From Rhodobacteraceae bacterium HLUCCA08 (GTDB taxonomy: Bacteria; Pseudomonadota; Alphaproteobacteria; Rhodobacterales; Rhodobacteraceae), in NCBI GenBank assembly GCA_001314655.1, contig LJSF01000043.1, forward strand, positions 186,001 to 250,000: a DNA stretch of 64,000 nt, in the 5' to 3' direction. The notes below the pieces were generated by a model. It was not told where the DNA came from. It worked only from the letters and a program-made list of their open reading frames with translations, and made no database searches. A program made the position numbers and the translations under genes. This document shows positions 16,389 through 24,190 of this stretch, in pieces. The stretch's first letter is position 1; each line of letters starts with the position of its first letter.

Positions 16389-18031
16389 GGCGCCTCGGGT
16401 ACGACCGGGGGCGGGGCCGGTGGCTGGGCAAGCGGCAGGTCGAGCGTGCTGGCATGGTCCGCGTCGTGATGCACGATGATGCGTCCCGCGCGGCCCTGCG
16501 CCGCGGTTTCGTCATCCACCGCCCCGCCGCCCTGAAAGTTGCGCTGGAAATGGATCGAGCACAGCGTGCGCAGCGTCAGCCGCAGGTGACGGCCGGCCTG
16601 CAGCCGGCGGGCAAGGAAGGCAAAGCCGTCGAAGGTGACGCGCACCGGCGCTGTATGGTCAAAGACCTCCGCCATTGCCGTGGTGCGGTAGCGCAGGCGC
16701 TGGCGGTCCTCGCCCAGGATCAGGACTTCGCCATCGGGGCCGACCTCGGCCAGGATCAGCTCCAGATCGGCATCGGGCAGGTCGGTCGACAGCCACAGCG
16801 TGACGCGCGGCCGCCCGGCCAGGTGCAGCGGCGCATCCTGCGGGGCGGTCGTCCAGGTCAGCCCGTCGGGCGGCGCGGGTTCGGTGATCGCCTCGGGGAA
16901 GGGTGCGCGCGCCGGGTCGCCCTGCGGCAGACGCGGATCGGACAGCCAGTTGCGGCGCGGGGCCTCGCCGCCGGTCATCGTCGCCAGCGGCAGAGGCAGG
17001 CGCTGCAGGCCGATGTCCGCGAGGCTGTCCGCCCCTCGCCACTGGCCGCTGCCGGTCTCGAACCAGGTCACGCGCGACGCCAGAAATGCCGGCCGGTCCG
17101 CGCGCCCGAAGACCCAGTCGAAAAAACCCAGCGTCAGCGCCGTGATATCCAGCGCGCCGCCGGGGCCGAAATCCACGCCGCTGGCCACCGCGCTGCCGGA
17201 CCGGGTGCCGCCATGATCCCATGGCCCGATCACCGCGACATGGCGGGCGACGGCGCCGGGCCTGCCATGGGCTTCGTGTTGCGCAAGATAGGACAGCGCA
17301 CCGGTCTGGGCGTTGTCGTACAGCCCGGTGACGCTCAGCACCGGCAGGTCGAGCGCGGCCCAGGTTTCGGGCGCGATCGCCAGCCGTTGCCAGAACGGGT
17401 CATGGGCCGGATGATCGAGGTACAGATCGAACCAGCGCGACCCCTTGCCAAGGCTGCGCGGCAGGTCGCGGAAGCGGGCGCCGCTGTCGAAATGGCGTCG
17501 GAAGGCCTCGTCCCACAGGGCGGTTTCGGCGAACAGGTTGAAATCCGTGCCGCGGCCGGACACCAGCATCAGCCACAACAGCATGTAGGGCATCCGCTGA
17601 GGTCCGCGCCAGGGTGTGTCGGCGGGCATGTGGGTGGCGGCCGCGGGGGCGATGGCGGCCAGGTGCGGCGGGTGCGCGGCGGCGGTGGCCCATTGGTTCT
17701 CCCCCTGGTAGGAGCCGCCCCACATCGCGACCCTGCCATCGCAGAACGGCTGCGCGGCCAGCCATTCGACCATGTCGAAGCCGTCGGCGGCATCGCAGAA
17801 GGACGGATCGAAATCCCCTTCGCTTTCGCCGCGCCCGCGGCAATCGGCCACCGCGACCGCGTGACCGCCGCGGGCGAATGCCATGGCGGTGTCGTGATTG
17901 CGGTCGATCCCGTAGGGGGTCATCGTCAGCAACACCGGCAGGGGGCCCGCGCTATCGGGCCGATACAGCCGAAAGGCCAGCCGCACCCCGTCGCGCATCG
18001 GCGCATATGACAGCCAGGTCACCGCGATCAT
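16385..18031 (-). CDS. CocE/NonD family hydrolase (X-Pro dipeptidyl-peptidase-like, S15)
   Basis: This 548-residue serine hydrolase of the CocE/NonD, S15-related family cleaves esters or amides such as X-Pro dipeptides. The N-terminal alpha/beta-hydrolase domain shows MRDGVRLAFRLYRP, VAVADCRGRGESEG and the nucleophile elbow WGGSYQGENQWATAA near residue 125. The C-terminal jelly-roll domain (about 370-540) contains PLHLAGRPRVTLWLST. There is no signal peptide, so it is cytoplasmic. The start at 18031 overlaps the upstream ATPase stop (ATGA). In this operon a peptidase role on imported peptides is likely, but the exact substrate is unknown. Confidence 0.88.
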   Translation of the reverse strand: MIAVTWLSYAPMRDGVRLAFRLYRPDSAGPLPVLLTMTPYGIDRNHDTAMAFARGGHAVAVADCRGRGESEGDFDPSFCDAADGFDMVEWLAAQPFCDGRVAMWGGSYQGENQWATAAAHPPHLAAIAPAAATHMPADTPWRGPQRMPYMLLWLMLVSGRGTDFNLFAETALWDEAFRRHFDSGARFRDLPRSLGKGSRWFDLYLDHPAHDPFWQRLAIAPETWAALDLPVLSVTGLYDNAQTGALSYLAQHEAHGRPGAVARHVAVIGPWDHGGTRSGSAVASGVDFGPGGALDITALTLGFFDWVFGRADRPAFLASRVTWFETGSGQWRGADSLADIGLQRLPLPLATMTGGEAPRRNWLSDPRLPQGDPARAPFPEAITEPAPPDGLTWTTAPQDAPLHLAGRPRVTLWLSTDLPDADLELILAEVGPDGEVLILGEDRQRLRYRTTAMAEVFDHTAPVRVTFDGFAFLARRLQAGRHLRLTLRTLCSIHFQRNFQGGGAVDDETAAQGRAGRIIVHHDADHASTLDLPLAQPPAPPPVVPEAP

Positions 18032-18999
18032 GGCCTCGCCTCTGCCAGGTGGCAGGCGGCGCTGTGGCCGGGGGCAAGCGGGCGCAGCACCGGCGCCTCG
18101 CGCCGGCAGATGTCCTGCGCCATCGGACAGCGTGGGTGAAAGGCGCAGCCCGACGGCGGGTTGCGCGGCGAGGGCGGTTCGCCCGTCAGGCGGCTGCGCG
18201 GGCGGGTGCGCTGGGCCGGGTCCGGCACCGGCACGACCGACAAGAGCGCCTGCGCATAGGGGTGGCGGGGGGTGGCGAAAAAGCTGTCTTTCGGCGCGAT
18301 CTCGACGATCCGGCCCAGATACATCACCGCCACCTGGTCGCACATGTGCCGGATCACCCCCAGATCATGCGAGACGAACAGGAAGGTCAGGCCGAATTCC
18401 GCGCGCAGCCCGGTCAGCAGCCGCAGGATCTGCGCCTGGACCGACACGTCGAGCGCCGAGGTCGGTTCGTCCAGCACCAGGAAATCGGGCCGCGTGATCA
18501 GCGCCCGTGCGATCTCCACGCGCTGGCGTTGCCCGCCCGAGAACTGGTGCGGCATGCGTCGGCCCTGTTCGGGGCTGAGCCCGACCTGGGACATCAGCTC
18601 GATCGCGGCCTCGGTCCGGCTGTGCCGGGTGCCGATCCCCTGCAGCGCCAGCGGGCGGCGCACCTGGTCCAGCACGCTCATCGCCGGATGCAGCGCGGCC
18701 ATCGGGTTCTGATGGATGATCTGCATCCGCGCCCGCAACCGGCGCAGCGCGGCGGGGCGCAGGGCGAACACATCCTCGCCGTCGAAGCGAAAGCGGCCCG
18801 CCGTGGGTTCCTGCAGGCGCAGCAGGACGCGCGCGGTGGTCGATTTGCCCGAGCCGCTTTCGCCCACCAGGCCCAGCGCGCCGCGCCGCGGGATATCGAA
18901 GGACACGCCGTCGATCGCGCGCACCACCGGGCCGGTCCGCGGCCAGCCGCCGCCGCCGAAATGCTTGGCCAGGTCGCGGGCGGTGACAAGGGCGCTCAT
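18028..18999 (-). CDS. Oligo/dipeptide ABC transporter ATP-binding protein (OppF/DppF type)
   Basis: This 323-residue ATPase energises the dipeptide importer encoded upstream. Walker A is [15 protein letters not shown] near residue 43, the signature is [17 protein letters not shown] near 150, and Walker B is [16 protein letters not shown]. The C-terminal Opp/Dpp extension carries the Cys cluster CAFHPRCPMAQDICRRE. It overlaps both neighbours by four bases (18996-18999 and 18028-18031), so it is tightly coupled with the OppD-type ATPase and the hydrolase. Confidence 0.93.
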   Translation of the reverse strand: MSALVTARDLAKHFGGGGWPRTGPVVRAIDGVSFDIPRRGALGLVGESGSGKSTTARVLLRLQEPTAGRFRFDGEDVFALRPAALRRLRARMQIIHQNPMAALHPAMSVLDQVRRPLALQGIGTRHSRTEAAIELMSQVGLSPEQGRRMPHQFSGGQRQRVEIARALITRPDFLVLDEPTSALDVSVQAQILRLLTGLRAEFGLTFLFVSHDLGVIRHMCDQVAVMYLGRIVEIAPKDSFFATPRHPYAQALLSVVPVPDPAQRTRPRSRLTGEPPSPRNPPSGCAFHPRCPMAQDICRREAPVLRPLAPGHSAACHLAEARP

Positions 19000-19964
19000 G
19001 CGTCGGCCTCCGGGTGGTGGCAGACGACGTAGCGTCCCGCGCCAAGATCGCGTCGGGGCGGCTTTTCGGTGCGGCAGCGGTCGCTGGCGCGGGGGCAGCG
19101 GGGGTGAAAGCGGCAGCCTTGGGGCGGGTCGACAAGGTCGGGCACCCGGCCCTCGATCACCGACAGGGTGGCGCTGTCGGCATCGGCGCGCGGGATCGCC
19201 GCCAGCAAGGCCCGGGTATAGGGGTGCTGCGGCGCGGCGAAGATCGCCGCAACCGGGCCGGTTTCCACCACGCAGCCGGCATACATCACCGCCACCCGGT
19301 CACAGCTTTCGGCGACCACGCCCAGGTTGTGCGTGACCAGCACCACCGCCATGCCGATTTCGGCCTGCAGGTCGCGGATCAGGTCCAGCACCTGGGCCTG
19401 CACCGTCACGTCCAGCGCGGTGGTGGGTTCATCGGCGATCAGCACCTCGGGGCGGCAGGCCAGCATCATGGCGATCATCGCACGCTGGCGCATCCCGCCC
19501 GAGAACTGGTGCGGATAGGCGCGCGCAGCCTGCGCCGCATCACCGATCCCGACAGCGGCCAGCGCCGCCTCGACCCGGCTGCGCAGGCGGCCATCGGCGC
19601 CGTGGATGGCCAGGGTTTCGGCCAGTTGCGCGCCGATCGTCGTCACCGGGTTGAGCGAGACCATGGGATCCTGAAAGATCATCGCGATCCGCTTGCCGCG
19701 CAGGCCGCGCATCCCGGCCTCGGGCAGCGACAGCAGGCTTTCGCCGCCCAGCCGGATGTCACCGGCGGTGACCCGCGCGGGCGGGCTGGGCAGCAGGCGC
19801 ATCACCGACAGGCCCGTCACGCTTTTGCCGCAGCCGGATTCGCCCACCAGCCCCAGGGTTTCGCCGCGCGATACCGACAGGGTGATGCCGTCCAGCACCT
19901 TCACCGGCCCCCGGTCCGAGCGGAACTCGAGGCACAGCCCGTCGATCTCCAGCACCGGGTCCAT
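18996..19964 (-). CDS. Oligo/dipeptide ABC transporter ATP-binding protein (OppD/DppD type)
   Basis: This 322-residue ATPase is the partner of the OppF-type protein. Walker A is [17 protein letters not shown] near 39, the signature [17 protein letters not shown] near 152, and Walker [17 protein letters not shown] near 173. The C-terminal cysteine motif [14 protein letters not shown] is typical of peptide-type importers. It follows the DppC-like permease gene directly: its ATG occupies 19962-19964 and the permease stop 19965-19967. All catalytic motifs look intact. Confidence 0.93.
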   Translation of the reverse strand: MDPVLEIDGLCLEFRSDRGPVKVLDGITLSVSRGETLGLVGESGCGKSVTGLSVMRLLPSPPARVTAGDIRLGGESLLSLPEAGMRGLRGKRIAMIFQDPMVSLNPVTTIGAQLAETLAIHGADGRLRSRVEAALAAVGIGDAAQAARAYPHQFSGGMRQRAMIAMMLACRPEVLIADEPTTALDVTVQAQVLDLIRDLQAEIGMAVVLVTHNLGVVAESCDRVAVMYAGCVVETGPVAAIFAAPQHPYTRALLAAIPRADADSATLSVIEGRVPDLVDPPQGCRFHPRCPRASDRCRTEKPPRRDLGAGRYVVCHHPEADA

Positions 19965-20837
19965 CTAGCTGTCCTCGCGCGGGTCAAGCGCGTCGCGCAG
20001 CGCGTCGCCGACAAAGTTGAAGGCGGCCACCGTCGCCACCAGCGCAAGCCCCGGAAACACCGAGATCCACCAGGCATCGCGCATCGAATCGCGTCCGTCG
20101 TTCCGGATCGCGCGCCAATCGGGCGAGGGCGGCTGCGCGCCCAGCCCCAGAAAGCTGAGCGCCGAGGTGGTCAGGATCGCCGCCGGCACGGTCAGCGTGG
20201 CCAGCACCAGGTTGGGCGCGACGACCCCGGGCAGGATGTAGCGCAACAGGATCGCGCCCTGTCGTTCGCCGATGGCGATGCCCGCCTCGACATAGTCGCG
20301 TTGGCGCAGGGACATGGTCTTGGCCCGAGTCACCCGCGCGAAGGGCGCCCAGGAGGTGATGGCGATGGCGATGATGACGTTTTCCAGACCCGGCCCCAGC
20401 GCCGCGATCAGCCCCAGCGCCAGCACCAGCGGCGGAAAGGCCCAGACCAGATCGACAAGGCCCGAGATGATCCGGTCCACCCAGCCGCCGAAATAACCCG
20501 CCAGCAGGCCCAGCGAGACCCCGACCGCAAGCTGGATCGCCACCACGATCAGGGCCACCCGCAGGGCGATGCGGCTGCCCCAGATCACCCGGTCGAACAC
20601 GTCGCGGCCATAGCGGTCGGTGCCGAACCAATGGTCGGCCGAGGGGGCGTGGCGCATCTTCGACAGGTCCTGCGCATCGAAGCCCTGCGGCGCGATCAGG
20701 GGCGCGGCGAACGCGACGCCGATCAGAAGCAGGATCAGCACCGCGCCGATGCGACCCGGCACGTTTCTGCGAAACCGGTTCAAGAAGACCGCGCCTGCTG
20801 CCGGGGCGGCGACGCCGGACGGTTCGGTCGTGGCCAT
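19965..20837 (-). CDS. Dipeptide ABC transporter permease (DppC type)
   Basis: This 290-residue inner-membrane permease has a first membrane helix near residues 30-50 (RIGAVLILLLIGVAFAAPLI), then the periplasmic HWFGTDRYGRDVFDRVIWG typical of DppC/OppC, and five further helices in the BPD_transp_1 domain. The cytoplasmic EAA-type loop appears as DYVEAGIAIGERQGAILLRY near 185. Its start shares one base with the stop of the DppB-type gene (TGATG at 20837). It looks intact. Confidence 0.93.
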   Translation of the reverse strand: MATTEPSGVAAPAAGAVFLNRFRRNVPGRIGAVLILLLIGVAFAAPLIAPQGFDAQDLSKMRHAPSADHWFGTDRYGRDVFDRVIWGSRIALRVALIVVAIQLAVGVSLGLLAGYFGGWVDRIISGLVDLVWAFPPLVLALGLIAALGPGLENVIIAIAITSWAPFARVTRAKTMSLRQRDYVEAGIAIGERQGAILLRYILPGVVAPNLVLATLTVPAAILTTSALSFLGLGAQPPSPDWRAIRNDGRDSMRDAWWISVFPGLALVATVAAFNFVGDALRDALDPREDS

Positions 20838-21760
20838 CAGCGCCCCTCTCTTATGCGCGGGTCGATCGCGCCGGCGGCGATGTCGCCAAGGATGTTGGAC
20901 AGCACCGTCAGCAGCGCGATCAGCAACAGCAGCCCCTGGATGACCGGAAAGTCCTTGCGCAGGATCGCCTGGAAGAACAGCTGCCCCATGCCGGGCCAGG
21001 CAAAGATGTTCTCGATGATGACGGCGCCGCCGATCAGCCAGGGCAGGGCCAGGAACAGCCAGGTCACCACCGGCACCGCCGCATTGCGCAGCACGTGACG
21101 ATAGGTGATGTGCAGCGGGCCCAGCCCCTTGGCCCGGGCGGTCAGGACGTATTCGTCGCGCAGGGTCGCCAGCATCTCGGCCCGCATCAGGCGCGCGACC
21201 GCGCCGACCTCGGGCAGGCCCAGTGCAAGCGCGGGCAACACCAGGTGCTGCCAGCTGCGCGCGCCCGAGACCGGCAGCCAGCCCAGCCCCATGGCAAAGA
21301 CCAGCACCAGCACCATGGCCAGCCAGAATTCCGGCGTCGAATACAACAGCATGACGCCGCCCATGGTCAGGTGATCGCCAAGCCCGTTCTGATGGGTCGC
21401 GGCGAAGACCCCCAGCGGAATGCCCAGCAGGATCGAGATCGCAAAGGCGCTGAGCGTCAGTTGCAGCGTGTAGGGCACCCGCGCGCCGATCGTGTCCAGC
21501 ACCGGCATGCGGGTCATCAGCGAGGTTCCGAAATCGCCGGTCAGGACATTGCCCAGCCAGGTCGCGTATTGCGCCGGAAACGACCGGTCCAGCCCCAGCT
21601 CCGCGCGCATGGCCAGCTTTTGCGCTTCGCTTGCCCGGGCGCCCAGGATCGCGTCAACCGGGTCGCCGGGCGTGAGGTGAAGAATGCCGAAGGCAATCAC
21701 GCTCACGCCCAGGATCACCGGCGCGGACAGGACCAGACGCCAGACCAGCCGCCCGAGCAC
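20837..21760 (-). CDS. Dipeptide ABC transporter permease (DppB type)
   Basis: This 307-residue inner-membrane permease has an N-terminal helix LVWRLVLSAPVILGVSVIAF followed by the DppB signature LTPGDPVDAILGARAS, then GNVLTGDFGTSLMTRMPV and the EAA-type loop EYVLTARAKGLGPLHITYRH near 205. I chose the GTG at 21760, five bases downstream of the stop of the binding-protein gene, because it gives the usual N-terminus; no ATG is available there. The coding sequence appears intact. Confidence 0.88.
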   Translation of the reverse strand: MLGRLVWRLVLSAPVILGVSVIAFGILHLTPGDPVDAILGARASEAQKLAMRAELGLDRSFPAQYATWLGNVLTGDFGTSLMTRMPVLDTIGARVPYTLQLTLSAFAISILLGIPLGVFAATHQNGLGDHLTMGGVMLLYSTPEFWLAMVLVLVFAMGLGWLPVSGARSWQHLVLPALALGLPEVGAVARLMRAEMLATLRDEYVLTARAKGLGPLHITYRHVLRNAAVPVVTWLFLALPWLIGGAVIIENIFAWPGMGQLFFQAILRKDFPVIQGLLLLIALLTVLSNILGDIAAGAIDPRIREGR

Positions 21761-21765
21761 CGGGC

Positions 21766-23359
21766 CTACTCGACGATCATGACGTCGTTGAGGATCAGCC
21801 GGTCGGGCGCCACCACCTTCAGCCCCTGCACCCAGGAACGCGCGCCGACCAGCAGCACCTCGGACAACAGCGGCACGACCGGCGCGTCCTCCATGATCGA
21901 GGTCTGGATCGCCAGATAGGCCTGGGTGCGATCGGCCGGATCGGCAATGCCGCGCGCGGCGTCCAGCGCCTCGGCCAGCGTCGCGGGCGCGTATTGCGAC
22001 GGCGAGGCGCCTTCGGTGAAGCGGTAGGTCAGGATGTCGGGATCGGCCCAGCTGTAGCCGGACAGGCCGAAATCGAAATTGCCCGCATCCATGGTGTCGG
22101 CCAGAGTGGTGGCGTCGACCATGCTGATGCGCGCATCGACGCCGACCGCGCGCAACTGCGCCTGCAACACCGGCGCGGCGCCGGTTTCGACCGCCGAGCC
22201 GGAATCGATCAGCAATTCGACCGACAATTCGCTGCCGTCCTTGTCGACCGTGCCGTCGCCGTTGCTGTCGACCCATCCGGCGGCGGCAAGCGCCGCGCGC
22301 GCGGCATCGGCATCGGTGGGATACATCGCCTGCATCGCCGCGCCGGCATCCGGGCTGTAGGCGATCATCGCTTCGGTCACGAAGGCATGTTCGGCCCGCG
22401 CCGCGCCTTCGAGCGCGAGGGCAAGCTGGTCACGGTCCACCGCCTGCGCAAGCGCGCGGCGCAGGGTCGCGTCATCGAAAGGCGCGCGCGGTGTTGAAGG
22501 TCAGGCCGGTCATCTGCGGCAGCGGCACTTCGACGATCCGCTAGTCGGGGTTGTCCGACATGTAGCGCAAGGCCGACGCCGGCAGGCCCGCGACGATATC
22601 GACCGTCCCGGCCTCCAGTTCATTGGCGCGGGTCTGGGCGTCGGTGATGAAGCGCACCGTCACCCGCGCCACATGCGCGGGGCCGGGATTGTCGACCATC
22701 GGCATCGAACTGCGGTAGCCGTCGAACCGCGCCAGCTCCAGATCCAGGCCGGGGGTCCAGGGTTGGGCGATGTAGAACGGGCCGCTGGCCACCGGGTTGG
22801 CGGTGAAATCCTCGCCCATCGCCTCGGCCGTGGCGACGTCCCAGGGTGCGCCGAAGCTGGTCATGAAGGCCGGCAGCATGACGTTGAAGCCGATGTCGTT
22901 GTCGACCTCCAGCGTCAGCGCGTCGATCACCCGGATCCCGGTCAAGCCGTCATCGTCGAAGGCATAGGGGCTGACCGCGACATAGCGTTCCATCGCGGCC
23001 TTCAGCGCGGCGGCATCCAGCGGGTTGCCGCTGCTGTAGGTCAGGCCTTCGGGCAGGACCATGGTCATGGTCCGGCCGTCATCGGAGATCGAGAAACCCG
23101 CAAGCAGGTCGGGGACGAAGTCCCCCGCGGCGTCATCAAAGCGCACCAGCGGCTGGCTGATCAATTCGTGGCTGAGCGGGAAGCCGGCGGTGCTGACCTG
23201 ACCGTCCAGGATGTCGGGCACGTTCTGTGTCGCGATCACCAGATGGTCGCGGGTCGCGTCCTGGGCCGCAAGGGGCGCGGCCAGCACCGCCAATCCGGCG
23301 GTCAGAGCCGAGGGGGCCCAAAGGCCGTTGGAAAATATTGTTTTCATTTGTTGTTTCAC
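21766..23359 (-). pseudogene. ABC transporter substrate-binding protein (family 5), broken by stop and frameshift
   Basis: This was a peptide-type periplasmic binding protein of about 530 residues. The first 272 codons contain a signal peptide (MKTIFSNGLWAPSALTAGLA, then a cleavage region AAPLAAQ) and the N-terminal SBP_bac_5 region (SHELISQPLVRFD, LPEGLTYSSGNPLDAAALKA). An in-frame amber codon at 22541-22543 follows MSDNPD, where homologues have an aromatic residue. About 50 bases later the frame shifts in an alternating GC tract (22482-22490). The rest (about 224 codons) resumes in another frame and is otherwise well preserved. The GTG start overlaps the tetR stop (23356-23359). Two lesions so close suggest a recent genuine loss or a locally poor assembly. 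Confidence 0.85.
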
Positions 23360-23994
23360 GATGGTCGGGGCCCAAGAAGCCCGTTCACCACGATGTCGAT
23401 CGCCTGGCGCACCTCGGCTTCGTGCTGCGAAAACGGCGCCGCGTCATCGCTGACATGGTCGATGAACAGCATGTATTTCGCCGCGAACACGGTGCGTGCG
23501 ACGCCAAGCGTATCCAGATCCGCCGGCAAGCTGCCGCGCGCCTGCAACTGGGTCAGGCCGCGGATCATCAGGCCGCGCAATTCCAGCGTCGTTTCCGCAT
23601 AGCTGCGCGCGAAAGCGGTATCGGGATGCTCCAGCGTGGCGGCCAGAAGGTGCCGCCAGCCGGGTTTGTCCAGCGCCGCCATCGAATGGCGGGAATCGTG
23701 CAGGGCGATCGCGGTGAGCGCGGCGGCGGGATCGTCCGGCAGGCTGTCGAAGATCGGCTCGGCCTCGGCGATCGCGGTGCGGTCGGAGTCGAGCACGACG
23801 GCGATCAGCAGGTCGGGCTTGCGTTCGAAGTAATTGTAGCAGGTGCCCACGGCGATGCCTGCGGCGCTGGCGACATCCTCGATCCGGGTGCGTTCGAAAC
23901 CGCGCTCCCGGAACAGGCGCTGGGCCTGCGCGACCAATGCGGCGCGGGTCTGGTGTTTGCGTCTTTCGCGTTTTCCGGCGGGGGCCGCGGACAT
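23356..23994 (-). CDS. TetR/AcrR family transcriptional regulator
   Basis: The 212-residue regulator has a TetR helix-turn-helix at residues 15-62 (FRERGFERTRIEDVASAAGI then GTCYNYFERKPDLL) and a helical ligand-binding domain. It is the first gene of the peptide-transport operon; its stop overlaps the binding-protein start. A perfect inverted repeat at 24001-24030 begins six bases upstream of its ATG, so it almost certainly represses its own operon. The ligand is unknown; a peptide or a D-amino acid is the obvious guess from context. Confidence 0.93.
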   Translation of the reverse strand: MSAAPAGKRERRKHQTRAALVAQAQRLFRERGFERTRIEDVASAAGIAVGTCYNYFERKPDLLIAVVLDSDRTAIAEAEPIFDSLPDDPAAALTAIALHDSRHSMAALDKPGWRHLLAATLEHPDTAFARSYAETTLELRGLMIRGLTQLQARGSLPADLDTLGVARTVFAAKYMLFIDHVSDDAAPFSQHEAEVRQAIDIVVNGLLGPRPS

Positions 23995-24000
23995 CCATCC

Positions 24001-24030
24001 CTCAAAAAGTGAGTCGGTTCACTTTTTGAG
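24001..24030. promoter_or_regulatory. Perfect inverted repeat, TetR operator
   Basis: CTCAAAAAGTGA (24001-24012) and TCACTTTTTGAG (24019-24030) are exact reverse complements with a 6-bp spacer. Size and position immediately upstream of tetR are typical for a TetR-family operator, overlapping the tetR ribosome binding or promoter region. It lies between divergent tetR and pheT (start 24191). Confidence 0.85.
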
Positions 24031-24190
24031 GCTAGCGGCTGCCGGTGGCTTCGCCCACATTTTTGTAACAGGCCCGGTCCGGCCCGCATCACGACCGGCC
24101 CCCGGCTGTCGGCCCGGCCCCCGTTTCCCCGGTGGACACCGCGGACAGAGACGCTAGAACCCGGACAACCCAGCGACGGAGCCCGAGCCG

